Of a stretch of 64,000 nt of DNA, positions 1-9,359 are shown in pieces. A program made the position numbers and the translations under genes. The stretch lies in assembly GCF_004923255.1 (NCBI RefSeq), contig NZ_QYRT01000007.1, positions 62,001 to 126,000 of the forward strand. The letters run 5' to 3'. Under the pieces are notes generated by a model. That model had not been told where the DNA came from, did no database searches, and saw nothing but the letters and a program-made list of their open reading frames with translations. How positions within the stretch are numbered: position 1 is the stretch's first letter; each line of letters opens with the position of its first letter. The stretch is from Subtercola vilae (GTDB lineage Bacteria; Actinomycetota; Actinomycetes; Actinomycetales; Microbacteriaceae).

Positions 1-1085
1 AAGACCTGGGGGATGCGCGGTTGGAGGCTCCGGCCGCTGAACGGGAGCAGAGCATCCAGAGCGGAAAGACGAACTACGCCGAGACGCTGCCCGTCGAATA
101 CGTGCCCTCGCCCGAGTACCAGCAGCTGTACGAGGAGGCGCTGCTGCGGTCGGCCCGGCGTCTGGCCGTGGCCGTCGGCGTGGTGACCGAACTGGTGCTC
201 GAAGCCCGTGACGGCCAGCCCGTACTGGTGTCGCTTGCGCGCGCCGGAACGCCGATCGGCATTCTGATCAAGCGGTGGGCGGCACGGATGCACGGCGCAG
301 ACCTGCCGCACTACACGATGAGTATCGTGCGCGGGGTGGGTCTCGACCAGAACGCGCTTCGCTACCTCAGAGCGCACCACAACCCCGCACAGGTCATGTT
401 CCTCGACGGCTGGACCGGCAAAGGCGCCATCGCCCGCGAACTCAGCGCGGCGCTCGAGCTGTTCGCCGTGACCGATGGTGCGACGTTCGGCACCGAGCTG
501 GCGGTGCTCGCAGACCCGGGGCACTGCGTGGAGATCTACGGCACGCGTGACGACTTTCTGATTCCGTCGGCGTGCCTCAATTCGACGGTGTCAGGGCTGG
601 TCTCGCGAACGGTGTTCAATCGAGAGCTGATCGGCGAGAACGACTTTCACGGTGCCAAGTTCTACGACGGGTTGCGCGACAACGACGTCTCAGACGCGTT
701 TCTTGATGCGGTCTGCGCAGAGTTCGGCGCCGCGGGTGTGGCCGAGGAGGTCGCGGCTGGCGTGCGGGCCGCGGGCGGGTACGCGGCCACCGGCGAGCGC
801 CCGACCCCGTCGTGGGCCGGCTGGGCGGCGGTCGAGCAGATCAGCGCCCGCTACGGCATCGACAACATCAACCTCGTGAAGCCGGGCGTCGGCGAAACCA
901 CCCGCGTGCTGCTGCGCCGCGTGCCATGGAAGGTGCTGGTGCGGTCGGGTGCCCAGAACGACATCGCACATGTGCTGCTGCTCGCCGCGCAACGGGGAGT
1001 GCCGGTCGAAGAGGTCGCCGACCTGCCGTACAGCTGCGTCGGGCTGATCAACCCGCTCGCCAGCGGCACGGGAGCCGACCTGTGA
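1..1085 (+). CDS. PRTase/StiP-like protein of Ter-type stress loci (5' end outside window)
   Basis: Phosphoribosyltransferase-like protein of the PRTase_1/TRSP class (often named cysteine protease StiP), found with tellurite/stress (Ter) gene sets. The frame is open to the left edge: the codons before the TTG at 21 read DLGDAR and continue into LEAPAAEREQSIQSG, which resembles the family N-terminus, so the true start probably lies outside the window. Visible motifs are RAGTPIG, HYTMSIVRG and a PRPP-loop-like VMFLDGWTGKGAIARELS. The C-terminal part (INLVKPGVGETTRVLLRRVPW) fits the TRSP domain. Its stop overlaps the start of the next gene by 4 nt (GTGA), so the two are probably co-translated. 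Family assignment is from recall of motifs; the biochemical role is unproven (nucleotide or nucleoside chemistry is inferred). Confidence 0.75.
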   Translation, partial: DLGDARLEAPAAEREQSIQSGKTNYAETLPVEYVPSPEYQQLYEEALLRSARRLAVAVGVVTELVLEARDGQPVLVSLARAGTPIGILIKRWAARMHGADLPHYTMSIVRGVGLDQNALRYLRAHHNPAQVMFLDGWTGKGAIARELSAALELFAVTDGATFGTELAVLADPGHCVEIYGTRDDFLIPSACLNSTVSGLVSRTVFNRELIGENDFHGAKFYDGLRDNDVSDAFLDAVCAEFGAAGVAEEVAAGVRAAGGYAATGERPTPSWAGWAAVEQISARYGIDNINLVKPGVGETTRVLLRRVPWKVLVRSGAQNDIAHVLLLAAQRGVPVEEVADLPYSCVGLINPLASGTGADL

Positions 1086-1948
1086 ACCACGAGCCTGGCC
1101 CGCGCGCACCCCGCGCCGTTGTCGCGTGCGACCTCGACCGAACCCTCATCTACTCGCCCAGAGCGTTCTGGCTCGACACGGCAGACGCCGATGCGCCCCG
1201 GATGATCGTCAGCGAGCTCTACGAGGGCGTGCCGATCTCGTTCATGACCCGGGCATCCGAAACCCTGCTGCTGCAGCTGCGTGCGACCACTGAGTTCGTA
1301 CCGGTCACCACCCGCACGGTCGCCCAGTACCGGCGGGTGCGGCTGGCCGGCCCCGAACCCCGCTATGCCGTAACGACGAATGGCGGAGTTCTGCTTGTCG
1401 ATGGGGCGATGGATGCGGCGTGGAGCTCCGCCGTACGCCGACGCCTGGCCGCCGCAGCCGCGCCCCTCGCCGAGGTGACGGCGTTGCTCGGCGACGCGAC
1501 CACCGCGCCGTGGATAGCCAGAACCGCCAACGCCGAAGACCTCTTCGTCTACGCGATCGTCGATCGTGACCTCATGCCGGAAGCCTGGCTCGACGACCTG
1601 ACGGCAGCGAACGCCGCCCGCGGGTGGACCGTCTCCGTGCAGGGCCGCAAGCTCTACTGCGTTCCCGACTGCGTGACCAAAGGCGAGGCAATGGCCGAGG
1701 TCCGGCGTCGCACCGGCGCCTCGACGGTGCTCGCGGCCGGCGACTCGCTGCTCGACGCACCGATGCTCGAACAGGCCGATCTGGCATTCAGACCGGCGCA
1801 CGGCGAATTGCACGATGCCGGCTACGTCGCCGACAACCTCACCGTCACGGTCAGCCGCGGCATTCTGGCCGGAGAGGAACTGCTGCGCTTGATGACGGCT
1901 AGTACGCCAACGCCAACGCCAGCCCCACACCGAACAGGAGCCCGGTGA
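1082..1948 (+). CDS. HAD-superfamily hydrolase of Ter-type locus
   Basis: Predicted phosphatase, 288 aa from the GTG at 1082, which overlaps the upstream stop. Motif I is ACDLDRTLIYS (nucleophile and acid/base Asp), and the GDSLLDAPMLEQAD segment near the C-terminus is motif III/IV of Cof-like HAD enzymes. HAD proteins of this type travel with the PRTase/TRSP protein in Ter-associated operons, so a shared pathway is likely, substrate unknown. The 3' end overlaps the convergent menA gene by 50 nt (1899-1948). An upstream extension of the frame exists but lies inside the preceding gene and has no family-like sequence. Confidence 0.75.
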   Translation: MNHEPGPRAPRAVVACDLDRTLIYSPRAFWLDTADADAPRMIVSELYEGVPISFMTRASETLLLQLRATTEFVPVTTRTVAQYRRVRLAGPEPRYAVTTNGGVLLVDGAMDAAWSSAVRRRLAAAAAPLAEVTALLGDATTAPWIARTANAEDLFVYAIVDRDLMPEAWLDDLTAANAARGWTVSVQGRKLYCVPDCVTKGEAMAEVRRRTGASTVLAAGDSLLDAPMLEQADLAFRPAHGELHDAGYVADNLTVTVSRGILAGEELLRLMTASTPTPTPAPHRTGAR

Positions 1949-2855
1949 AACTGGTCAGCTTGAGCGCCAGAATCAGCTCTTTCGGGGTCTTCGCGGTCAG
2001 CACGATGAGACAGGCCGGCAGCGCCAGCAGCAGCGTGAAGAACACCAGCGGCGCCAGCGGAAACAGGAACGACAGCAGCAACAGCACCGCATAGGCGACC
2101 GCCAGGAACACCACGAACGCGATACGCGACCCGCGCTGCCCCAGCAGCACGGCCAGAGTGCGCTTCTTCGCCACCTTGTCTTGCTCGATGTCGCGAATGT
2201 TGTTGGCCATCAGCACCGCACACGCAATGGCCCCCGCGGCGACACCCGCATACAGGCTCTCGAAGTTGAAGCTCTCGGTGAGAATGTACGTGGTGCCGAC
2301 CGTGGCCACCAGCCCGAAGAAGATGAAGACGAACACTTCGCCGAGCCCGTAATAGCCGTATGGATGCTTGCCACCGGTGTAGAAGTAGGCGGCGGCAATG
2401 GCGATGCCGCCCGGTATCAGCAGCCAGTATTGCCCGGTGATGACCACGATCGCGACGCCTGCGGCTGCACCGAGGGCGAAGAACACCAGTGCCACGGCCA
2501 ACACCCGCTTGGGGTTGGCGACACCAGACCCGGTGAGGCGCGGCGGCCCCACGCGAAACTCGTCGGTACCGCGCACGCCGTCGGAGTAGTCGTTCGAGTA
2601 ATTGACGCCGATCTGCAGAAACAACGCCACGGCGAGGCTCAGCAGAACGAGGCCCCAGTTGATGTCGCTGCCGAGGAACGGCGGCGCAGCAGCGGCACCG
2701 GTACCGAGCGCGACGGGCGCGATGGCCAGCGGCAGGGTGCGGATGCGTGCGCCCGCGACCCACATCGCCGGCGTCGGCTTGGTGAGCCGGTTCGGGTTGG
2801 TGTGCTGTTTCTTACCGGCCGGGTGACCCGACTTCTTGCGTTTGGTTTGCGCCAC
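1899..2855 (-). CDS. menA: 1,4-dihydroxy-2-naphthoate polyprenyltransferase
   Basis: Integral membrane UbiA-family prenyltransferase that joins DHNA to a polyprenyl diphosphate to give demethylmenaquinone. 318 aa; a basic N-terminus (KRKKSGHPAGKKQ) precedes about eight or nine hydrophobic helices. The first Asp-rich motif is NYSNDYSDGVRGTDE; the second is in NNIRDIEQDKVAKKRTLAVLLG, both typical of MenA. RTLPLAIAPVALGTG near residue 40 is also characteristic. It heads downstream of menE (10-nt gap), so menB-menE-menA probably form one minus-strand unit. Confidence 0.93.
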   Translation of the reverse strand: MAQTKRKKSGHPAGKKQHTNPNRLTKPTPAMWVAGARIRTLPLAIAPVALGTGAAAAPPFLGSDINWGLVLLSLAVALFLQIGVNYSNDYSDGVRGTDEFRVGPPRLTGSGVANPKRVLAVALVFFALGAAAGVAIVVITGQYWLLIPGGIAIAAAYFYTGGKHPYGYYGLGEVFVFIFFGLVATVGTTYILTESFNFESLYAGVAAGAIACAVLMANNIRDIEQDKVAKKRTLAVLLGQRGSRIAFVVFLAVAYAVLLLLSFLFPLAPLVFFTLLLALPACLIVLTAKTPKELILALKLTSFTGLLFGVGLALALAY

Positions 2856-2864
2856 CAGAAGATT

Positions 2865-4070
2865 CTACCGAGCGCCAGCCGAACGGGCCGCGAGCGTTCG
2901 CGCCACCGCCAGCCGATCGGGCTTTCCTGAGCTCAGGGTGGGGATGCGGTCGAGCAGCACGATGCCCGAGGGAGCCGCGGCCCGGCCGGCCGCGTCGGTG
3001 ACGGCGCCCTGGAGCATCCGGAGTGCCCCGTCATCGAACGGTTCACTGGTGACCACCACCGAGGTCTGCCCCCACTGCTCGCTCGGCTGCGCAACAACGA
3101 TCGCCGTGTGGAAGCCCGCGTGCGACTGCACGACCCGTTCGACCCGGTCGATCGCGACCTTGATGCCACCCGAGATGATGACGTTGTCGATGCGCCCGGT
3201 CACGGCGACACCCGCGTCGCTCACCTCACCACTGTCGGCGGTGCGATACCAGCGGTGGCCGGCGTCGGTGTAGAACTTGCGCTCGGTCAACTCATCATCG
3301 CCGAGGTAGCCCTCTGCGAGCATCGGGCCCGCCAGTTCGAGTTCGCCGCCGGTGACCCGGGCCAGGGTGCGGCCGATCGGGTGCCCGTCGTAGACACACC
3401 CGCCACTGGTCTCGCTCGACCCGTACGTGCGCTTCACGCTGAGGCCCAGATCGGTTGCGCGGGTGAAGAGCGCTGCAGGTACGGCTTGCCCGCCGATCAG
3501 CAGGGCATCCAGTCGCCGCAGCGAATCGCGAACCGTGTCGTCGTCTTCGGCCGCGTCGACCAGCCGGGCAAGCTGAGCCGGCACGATGGACGAGAACTTC
3601 AGGGGGGCATCGAGTTCATCGACGAGCGCGGCGAAGGTGCGGGCGCCGAAGTGGCCGCCGGGCATGACGACGGGATCGGTGCCCGCCACAATGGAGCGGA
3701 TGAGCACCTGCGCGCCAGCGATGTAGTGCGTCGGCAGCGCCAGCAGCCACTGCCCGGCTCCGCCCAGCTCGCCTTCGACGGCGGCCGCGCTGGCCAGCAG
3801 CGCGTCGGGGCTGAGCGCCACGCGTTTGGGCACACCCGATGTACCAGAAGTCTCGATGACGAGCGCCACGTTCTGCGGCACGGTGGCCGGCACCTCTGCC
3901 CCGCGCACCACGGCTGGCACCGATGTGGCCAGAGAACTGTGCCTCGACCCGGCCGGAGCCACGGGTTCGCGCGGCAGCACGGCCGGCCCTGCTCCGCTGA
4001 GCGCGGCCCTCAGGGCCACCCCCACCGCGCCTGCGTCACCCGCGCTGAGCACCTCAAGTCGCCTCGTCAT
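2865..4070 (-). CDS. menE: o-succinylbenzoate--CoA ligase
   Basis: Cytosolic ANL-superfamily enzyme that activates o-succinylbenzoate with ATP and CoA. 401 aa, short for AMP-binding enzymes but normal for actinobacterial MenE. The P-loop-like motif is ETSGTSGVPKRVALS, YGSSETSGG is the adenylation core, and GRIDNVIISGGIKV is the hinge motif with GK-type C-terminal sequence (LSSGKPDRLAVARTL). Lies between menB (70-nt gap upstream) and menA. Confidence 0.92.
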   Translation of the reverse strand: MTRRLEVLSAGDAGAVGVALRAALSGAGPAVLPREPVAPAGSRHSSLATSVPAVVRGAEVPATVPQNVALVIETSGTSGVPKRVALSPDALLASAAAVEGELGGAGQWLLALPTHYIAGAQVLIRSIVAGTDPVVMPGGHFGARTFAALVDELDAPLKFSSIVPAQLARLVDAAEDDDTVRDSLRRLDALLIGGQAVPAALFTRATDLGLSVKRTYGSSETSGGCVYDGHPIGRTLARVTGGELELAGPMLAEGYLGDDELTERKFYTDAGHRWYRTADSGEVSDAGVAVTGRIDNVIISGGIKVAIDRVERVVQSHAGFHTAIVVAQPSEQWGQTSVVVTSEPFDDGALRMLQGAVTDAAGRAAAPSGIVLLDRIPTLSSGKPDRLAVARTLAARSAGAR

Positions 4071-4140
4071 CTCCCAACCCTAAGCTCCTCGCCCGCCCGC
4101 CTGCGTATCCCGCACCCACACCCGCCAGAAGCGCGGCGGG

Positions 4141-5058
4141 TCAGTAGTGGTACGGGTACGGCGACCAGTCGGGGGCCCGCTTCTCGAGGAAGGAGTCGCG
4201 GCCCTCGACGGCCTCGTCGGTGCCGTATGCGAGACGGGTGGCCTCGCCGGCGAAGACCTGCTGCCCCACGAGGCCGTCGTCGACCGCGTTGAAGGCGAAT
4301 TTGAGCATCCGGATGGCCGTGGGCGACTTCGTGAGAATGGTGCGCGCCCACTCGAGCGCTTCTTTCTCGAGTGACGCGTGCGGCACCACCGCGTTCACAG
4401 CGCCCATCTCGTACGCCCGCTGCGCACTGTACTCCCGGGCGAGAAAGAACACCTCGCGGGCGTTCTTCTGCCCGATCTGCCGGGCGAAGTACGCGCTGCC
4501 GTACCCCGCGTCGAACGAGCCGACGTCGGCGTCGGTCTGCTTGAACTTGCCGTGCTCTTCGCTCGCAATGGTGAGGTCGCAGACCACGTGCAACGAGTGC
4601 CCACCGCCGGCGGCCCAACCGGGAACGACTGCGATGACGACTTTCGGCATGAACCTGATGAGCCGCTGCACCTCGAGAATGTGCAGCCTCCCGGTGCTGG
4701 CCGCGTTCAGCCCCGCGCCGTCACCTTGTGCGTACTGGTAACCGTCGCGCCCGCGGATGCGCTGGTCACCGCCGCTGCAGAACGCCCAGCCGCCGTCTTT
4801 CGGGCTTGGGCCGTTGCCGGTGAGCAGCACGACGCCGATGCGCGGATTCTGCCGGGCGTCGTCGAGTGCACGGTACAGCTCGTCGACGGTATGCGGGCGA
4901 AAGGCGTTACGCACCTCTGGCCTGTTGAACGCAATGCGGGCAACCTGGCCGGCGAGGTCGTGGTGGTACGTGATGTCGGTCATCGCCTCGGCACCGGGCG
5001 CGACCACCCACTCGGCCGCGTCGAAGATCTCAGAGACAGAAGGCGTTGGTGTGACCAT
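4141..5058 (-). CDS. menB: 1,4-dihydroxy-2-naphthoyl-CoA synthase
   Basis: Crotonase-fold enzyme that closes the second ring of o-succinylbenzoyl-CoA. 305 aa. Signature stretches are CSGGDQRIRGRDGYQY, GGGHSLHVVCDLTIAS (oxyanion-hole region) and DADVGSFDAGYGSAY, followed by the AREVFFLAREYSA helix and the C-terminal WSPYPYHY typical of MenB. The ATG at 5058 has TAGGCT six nt upstream (5065-5070 on the minus strand) and no Shine-Dalgarno, so the mRNA may be leaderless. Divergent from menC with about 50 nt between the starts. Confidence 0.95.
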   Translation of the reverse strand: MVTPTPSVSEIFDAAEWVVAPGAEAMTDITYHHDLAGQVARIAFNRPEVRNAFRPHTVDELYRALDDARQNPRIGVVLLTGNGPSPKDGGWAFCSGGDQRIRGRDGYQYAQGDGAGLNAASTGRLHILEVQRLIRFMPKVVIAVVPGWAAGGGHSLHVVCDLTIASEEHGKFKQTDADVGSFDAGYGSAYFARQIGQKNAREVFFLAREYSAQRAYEMGAVNAVVPHASLEKEALEWARTILTKSPTAIRMLKFAFNAVDDGLVGQQVFAGEATRLAYGTDEAVEGRDSFLEKRAPDWSPYPYHY

Positions 5059-5064
5059 CCCCCA

Positions 5065-5070
5065 AGCCTA
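5065..5070 (-). promoter_or_regulatory. -10 box of a probable leaderless menB promoter
   Basis: TAGGCT matches the actinobacterial TANNNT -10 consensus and ends 6 nt before the menB ATG, so the start codon would be at or next to +1. No SD is present in between. Confidence 0.5.
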
Positions 5071-5109
5071 CGCGCGCACAGAACAGCGCTCGGCGCGCAA
5101 CAATGGGTC

Positions 5110-6183
5110 ATGGCCCAAACGCACCGCCCCCTGCCGACGCTGACAGAACTGCTCGAACTCGCGAGCGTGGTCTCTCTGCCGCTGAACACGCGCTTCCGGG
5201 GGGTGGATGTTCGTGAAGCGGTCATTCTGCGGGGCCCCGAAGGCGCAACCGAGTTCTCGCCGTTCATCGAGTACTCCGATGCCGAGGCCGTGGCGTGGCT
5301 GGCCGGTGCCATCGACTTCGGATGGCAGCCCACCCCCGACCTCCTCCGCGACCGCATTGCCGTGAACGCCACCCTGCCCGCTGTGGGCGAGTCCGACGTG
5401 AGTGCCGTTCTCGATCGCTACCCGGGCTGCCGCACCATCAAGGTGAAGGTCGCCGCACGTGGCCAGAGCCTCGACGACGACATCGCCCGCGTGCGGGCGG
5501 CGCGCGAGTACCTCGGCAGCGAGGGCCGCATCAGGCTCGACGCGAACGGCGGCTGGAATGTCGACGAGGCAGAACACGCCATCCACGCCCTGGCCGAGTT
5601 CGACCTCGAATACGTCGAACAGCCGTGTGCCAGCGTCGACGACCTGTGGGAGATCCGCCAGCGCGTGAAGTACATGGGTATTCCGGTGGCGGCAGACGAG
5701 AGTGTGCGAAAGGTGGATGATCCGCTCGACGTTGCCCGCCGGGGCGCCGCCGATCTGCTGGTCATCAAGGCGCAGCCGCTCGGGGGCATCCATTCGGCCC
5801 TCGACATCGTTCGCCGTGCCGGGTTGCCCGTGGTGGTCTCGTCAGCTCTCGACACCTCGATCGGAATCGCCATGGGCGCCCACCTCGCCGCATGTATTCC
5901 GAATCTGGAATACGACTGCGGGCTGGCCACGGCCGCCCTGCTGGCCGCCGATGTCACCGCCGAACCGTTGATCCCCGTGAACGGGTCGATCGCCGTCGTA
6001 CGCCCGCTGCTCGACGAGTCGCTCGTACAGCAGCAACTCGCAAGCGACGAGCGAGACGTGTGGTGGCGTGAGCGCCTCGAGCGGGTCTACGCCCTGCTGG
6101 TCTCCTCGACCGAGTCGACCGGCCGGCACGCGGCGACCAGTTCGACCTCGACCCTCGCGCCCATCGGCAACGCGGCCACCTGA
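5110..6183 (+). CDS. menC: o-succinylbenzoate synthase
   Basis: Enolase-superfamily dehydratase that makes o-succinylbenzoate. 357 aa from the ATG at 5110; the open frame continues far upstream but only as antisense of menB. Catalytic features are TIKVKVAARG (Lys acid/base), RLDANGGW (first metal Asp), YVEQP (second metal Glu), AADESV (third metal Asp) and LLVIKAQPLGG (second Lys). The C-terminus overlaps the convergent RidA gene by 97 nt (6087-6183). With menA, menE and menB it covers four steps of the classical MK pathway; menD and menF are not in this window. Confidence 0.93.
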   Translation: MAQTHRPLPTLTELLELASVVSLPLNTRFRGVDVREAVILRGPEGATEFSPFIEYSDAEAVAWLAGAIDFGWQPTPDLLRDRIAVNATLPAVGESDVSAVLDRYPGCRTIKVKVAARGQSLDDDIARVRAAREYLGSEGRIRLDANGGWNVDEAEHAIHALAEFDLEYVEQPCASVDDLWEIRQRVKYMGIPVAADESVRKVDDPLDVARRGAADLLVIKAQPLGGIHSALDIVRRAGLPVVVSSALDTSIGIAMGAHLAACIPNLEYDCGLATAALLAADVTAEPLIPVNGSIAVVRPLLDESLVQQQLASDERDVWWRERLERVYALLVSSTESTGRHAATSSTSTLAPIGNAAT

Positions 6184-6536
6184 TAGGCCGCGCGCGCGGG
6201 CTGCACGGGGCCGGTGAAGACAGCGCCGTAGGCCGCGTTGATCTCGGCGAAGTCGGCCAGGTCTGTGACGAGCACCGTGGTCTTCACCACGTTATCGAGC
6301 GACGTACCGGCCTCGAGCAGAATCGCCTCGGCGTTCCGGAGCGACTGCGTGGTCTCGGCACCGATGCCGCCCAGGGCGAAGACGCCGGTGGCCGGGTCGA
6401 TGGGCAGTTGGCCCGAGACGAACAGCAGGTCGCCGGTGCGAACCGCCTGTGAATAGGGGCCCACTGCCCCGGGCGCGTTCGTCGTGCTGATGGCGGTGAG
6501 CGGGGCACTGAAGGTGCTGGCGGGCTGTGCGGTCAT
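6087..6536 (-). CDS. RidA family enamine/imine deaminase
   Basis: 149 aa. RidA proteins hydrolyse reactive 2-aminoacrylate-type enamines made by PLP enzymes. GPYSQAVRTGDLLFVSGQLPID near residues 27-48 and the conserved Arg in PARAAYQVAALPMGARVEVE near the C-terminus are family hallmarks. The ATG at 6534-6536 overlaps the stop of the upstream aminotransferase gene by 4 nt, so the two are translationally coupled. The pairing makes sense because the aminotransferase could release the enamine that RidA clears. Confidence 0.9.
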   Translation of the reverse strand: MTAQPASTFSAPLTAISTTNAPGAVGPYSQAVRTGDLLFVSGQLPIDPATGVFALGGIGAETTQSLRNAEAILLEAGTSLDNVVKTTVLVTDLADFAEINAAYGAVFTGPVQPARAAYQVAALPMGARVEVELVAACRPVDSVEETSRA

Positions 6537-7651
6537 ACGTATTCTCCTAGCGTTTCGGCCACCGTCTCGAAGACGGTCGCCTCTGTCGTAGCGTGAACGG
6601 CGAGCCTGATGCGGTCGTCGCCGTGCAGGGTGGTGGTGATGCCGCGCTCCGCCAGCGCACGGTGTGCCGCTGGGGCGCGGCCGGGCAGCGCAAGCGCCAC
6701 GATGCCGGCCCGGCGCGAGCGTTCGCGTGGCGATACCGCGGGCAGGCCGGCGTCGTCGAGGGCGTCGAGCAGGGCATCCACCCCGTCGGCAATGCGGGCC
6801 TCGATGGCGCTGACCGTCGCCGCCTCGACGAGTTCGAGTGCCGTGGCGAACGAACCGGTCGCGAACGGCGAGAGGTTCGAGATGCCGAAGCGCAGGGCGT
6901 CGGGGCGCACCGGATGCTCGGCGCCGTCGTAGCGCGAAGGTTCGAGTACTCCTGTCCACCCACCGAGCACCGGGCGGATACGCTCGAGCCCGGCGCCGGA
7001 GAACGCGAGCGCCCCGGCACCCCAGCCAGCGCGCAGCCACTTCTGGCCGCCCACCACGAGGGCGTCGGCCAGCGACCAGGGCATCTCGACGATACCGAAG
7101 CCCTGGATGGCGTCGACGATCAGCAGCCGGTCGGGCCCGATGGCCTCACGGATACCGGCGAGATCGGCCCGAAAGCCCGAGCGGAAGTCGACGGCACTCA
7201 CCGTGACGGCCGTGACGTCGGGTGTCTCTGCCAGCGCCTCTGCGATCGCTGACGGCGTGATGTTCTGCCCCACCGCGCCGATGAGTCGGGCCCGCGACAG
7301 GCCGATCTCTGCGGCGCGGAGCCACGGGTACAGGTTCGCGGGAAATTCGGAGCGGCCAATGAGAACGGTGCCCCGGTCGATTCCGAACGCGACCTGAAAG
7401 AGGCCGAGCGAGGTGTGCGGAATGAGAGAGACAGCGTCGAACGCGAACCCACTGAGGCGGGCGAAGGCGGCACGGGCGCGTAGGTCTTCGGCGTGCATCC
7501 GGTCGCTGGCCCCCACCGCACCGCGCACGGCCGTGGCCATGAGGGTCTCGGCGGTCGCCGCCACCTCGTGCGAGGGCGGCCCGTAGCTCGCGAAGTTCAG
7601 GTAGCCGACGTCTTCGCCGAAGCTCCGCAGGTAGGTGTCGAACCCGCTCAC
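6533..7651 (-). CDS. Class V aminotransferase-fold PLP enzyme
   Basis: 372 aa, fold type I PLP enzyme related to cysteine desulfurases, isopenicillin-N epimerase and kynureninase. [11 protein letters not shown] near the start is the substrate-side motif; [15 protein letters not shown] contains the pyridine-N Asp, and [13 protein letters not shown] holds the Schiff-base Lys. The C-terminal small domain ends with [22 protein letters not shown]. Gene order (ABC transporter, this enzyme, RidA) suggests it acts on an imported amino acid; the substrate cannot be read from sequence. Overlaps both neighbours by 4 nt. Confidence 0.82.
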   Translation of the reverse strand: MSGFDTYLRSFGEDVGYLNFASYGPPSHEVAATAETLMATAVRGAVGASDRMHAEDLRARAAFARLSGFAFDAVSLIPHTSLGLFQVAFGIDRGTVLIGRSEFPANLYPWLRAAEIGLSRARLIGAVGQNITPSAIAEALAETPDVTAVTVSAVDFRSGFRADLAGIREAIGPDRLLIVDAIQGFGIVEMPWSLADALVVGGQKWLRAGWGAGALAFSGAGLERIRPVLGGWTGVLEPSRYDGAEHPVRPDALRFGISNLSPFATGSFATALELVEAATVSAIEARIADGVDALLDALDDAGLPAVSPRERSRRAGIVALALPGRAPAAHRALAERGITTTLHGDDRIRLAVHATTEATVFETVAETLGEYV

Positions 7652-8430
7652 GCCAGCACCCGCTCGAGAAAGCGCTGCGTGCGCGCCTCACGGGGGTGCA
7701 GCAGCACCTCGTCGACCGTGCCCTGTTCCACGATGCCGCCGTCGGCCATGAACACCACGCGGTCGGCCACCTCGCGGGCGAAGCCCATCTCATGGGTCAC
7801 CACCAGCATGGTCATACCGTCGGCGGCGAGCCCGGCCATGACGGTGAGCACTTCGCCCACCAGCTCGGGGTCGAGCGCGCTCGTCGGTTCGTCGAACAGC
7901 AGAAAGAGCGGCTTCATCGCCACCGCCCGGGCAATGGCCACGCGCTGGCGCTGGCCGCCGGAGAGCTGGCTGGGGTAGCTGTCGATCTTGTCGCCGAGAC
8001 CCACCCGTTCGAGAACCGCACGCGCTTCGGCCCTCACGGTCGCGGCCGGGCGCTTCTGCACCCGCACAGGCCCCTCCATGACGTTGCCGAGCACGGTGAG
8101 GTGCGGAAACAGGTTGAAGTGCTGAAACACCATGCCGGTGGAGGCGCGCTGCTTCGACAGGCGGCGCTCGCTCAGCTCGTAGAGCTTTCCATCGCGCTCT
8201 TCGAAGCCCATCGCCTCACCATCGACCCAGACTTCGCCCGCATCGGGCACCTCGAGCCGGTTGATGCAGCGGAGGAACGTCGACTTGCCGGCGCCGGAAG
8301 GCCCGATGATGCAGACCACCTCGCCCGCAGCCACCTGCAACGAGACATCTTTCAGCACCTCGTTCGAACCGTAGTGCTTGCTCACCCGCACCGCGTCGAG
8401 CACGGGCCGGGTGGTTCGGGAATCGGTCAT
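7648..8430 (-). CDS. Polar amino acid ABC transporter ATP-binding protein
   Basis: 260 aa, GlnQ/HisP-type ATPase on the cytoplasmic face. Walker [11 protein letters not shown]-loop [13 protein letters not shown], signature [14 protein letters not shown], Walker [14 protein letters not shown] and H-loop VVTHEMGFA are all intact. It carries the typical Phe-rich HFNLFPH of amino-acid importers. ATGA overlaps with the permease upstream and the aminotransferase downstream place it in one operon. Confidence 0.95.
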   Translation of the reverse strand: MTDSRTTRPVLDAVRVSKHYGSNEVLKDVSLQVAAGEVVCIIGPSGAGKSTFLRCINRLEVPDAGEVWVDGEAMGFEERDGKLYELSERRLSKQRASTGMVFQHFNLFPHLTVLGNVMEGPVRVQKRPAATVRAEARAVLERVGLGDKIDSYPSQLSGGQRQRVAIARAVAMKPLFLLFDEPTSALDPELVGEVLTVMAGLAADGMTMLVVTHEMGFAREVADRVVFMADGGIVEQGTVDEVLLHPREARTQRFLERVLA

Positions 8431-9359
8431 GACTGGCTCCTCACGAGCGGTGGGGTCATCAGGTCTCTGGCGAGGCGACGCCGGGCCCGGCGCGAACCGC
8501 CGCTGCCGCCCCTGGCGCGGTCACTGCGGTCGAACGAACGCTCGAGGTACGACTGGCCCACACTCGCAACGCTCACGATCACCATGTACCAGAAGGCCGC
8601 GGCGATCAGCGTCTCCATCACCTGCAGGTTGAACGAGGCGATGTTGTTGGCCGCCCTGATCAGCTCCACGTAGCCGATGACCGAGGCCATCGCGGTGCCC
8701 TTCAGCATGTTGATGAAGTCGTTTCCGGTCGGCGGGATGATCACCCGCATGGCCTGCGGCAGAACGATGCGCCACATGCGTTGCAGCGGCGTCTCGCCGA
8801 TCGACTGGGCCGCCTCGATCTGGCCGCGGTCGACGCTGTTCAGGCCCGCCCGCACGATCTCGGCCATGTAGGCGCTCTCGTTCAGCATCAACCCGAGAAA
8901 GGCCGCCACGAACGTGGTCATGACCGCGTTCGTCGAGAGGTCGATGAATACGACGTCGGTGAACGGGATGCCCAGCTGCAGCCGCGGAAAGATGAGTGCG
9001 AGGTTGTACCAGAGCAGAATCTGCAGCAGCACGGGTAGCCCGCGGAACAGCCAGGTGTAGGCCGCCGCGAACCACTTCGCCACTGGGTTCTCAGAGATGC
9101 GCATGAGCGCGATGATCACACCGAGAACAACCGCAACCACCTGCGCCGCGACCGCGAGGATGATCGTGTTGACCAGCCCCGTGAGAATGATCGGCGAGAT
9201 GATGTAGTACGGAATGTCGCGCCACGAGATGTCACCCTGTGAGGCCCCGTAGGCGAGCGCCCCGAGAATCACCAGGATGACGACTGCGATGACCCACCGC
9301 CCCCAGTGGCGCAGGCGCACCTGGGGCATAAGTTCGCGCACCGACGGGGTTGTCATCAC
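8427..9359 (-). CDS. Polar amino acid ABC transporter permease
   Basis: 310 aa inner-membrane subunit of the His/Glu/Gln/Arg family. About five hydrophobic helices; the cytoplasmic coupling helix is [27 protein letters not shown], the EAA loop for ATPase contact. It has an extended basic C-terminal tail ([26 protein letters not shown]). It overlaps the binding-protein gene upstream and the ATPase gene downstream by 4 nt each. Only one permease is present, so the pore is probably a homodimer. Confidence 0.94.
   Translation of the reverse strand: MMTTPSVRELMPQVRLRHWGRWVIAVVILVILGALAYGASQGDISWRDIPYYIISPIILTGLVNTIILAVAAQVVAVVLGVIIALMRISENPVAKWFAAAYTWLFRGLPVLLQILLWYNLALIFPRLQLGIPFTDVVFIDLSTNAVMTTFVAAFLGLMLNESAYMAEIVRAGLNSVDRGQIEAAQSIGETPLQRMWRIVLPQAMRVIIPPTGNDFINMLKGTAMASVIGYVELIRAANNIASFNLQVMETLIAAAFWYMVIVSVASVGQSYLERSFDRSDRARGGSGGSRRARRRLARDLMTPPLVRSQS

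Noticed and set aside
4378-5109. Upstream extension of the menC frame
   Set aside because: Lies over menB in antisense; menC homology begins at ATG 5110.
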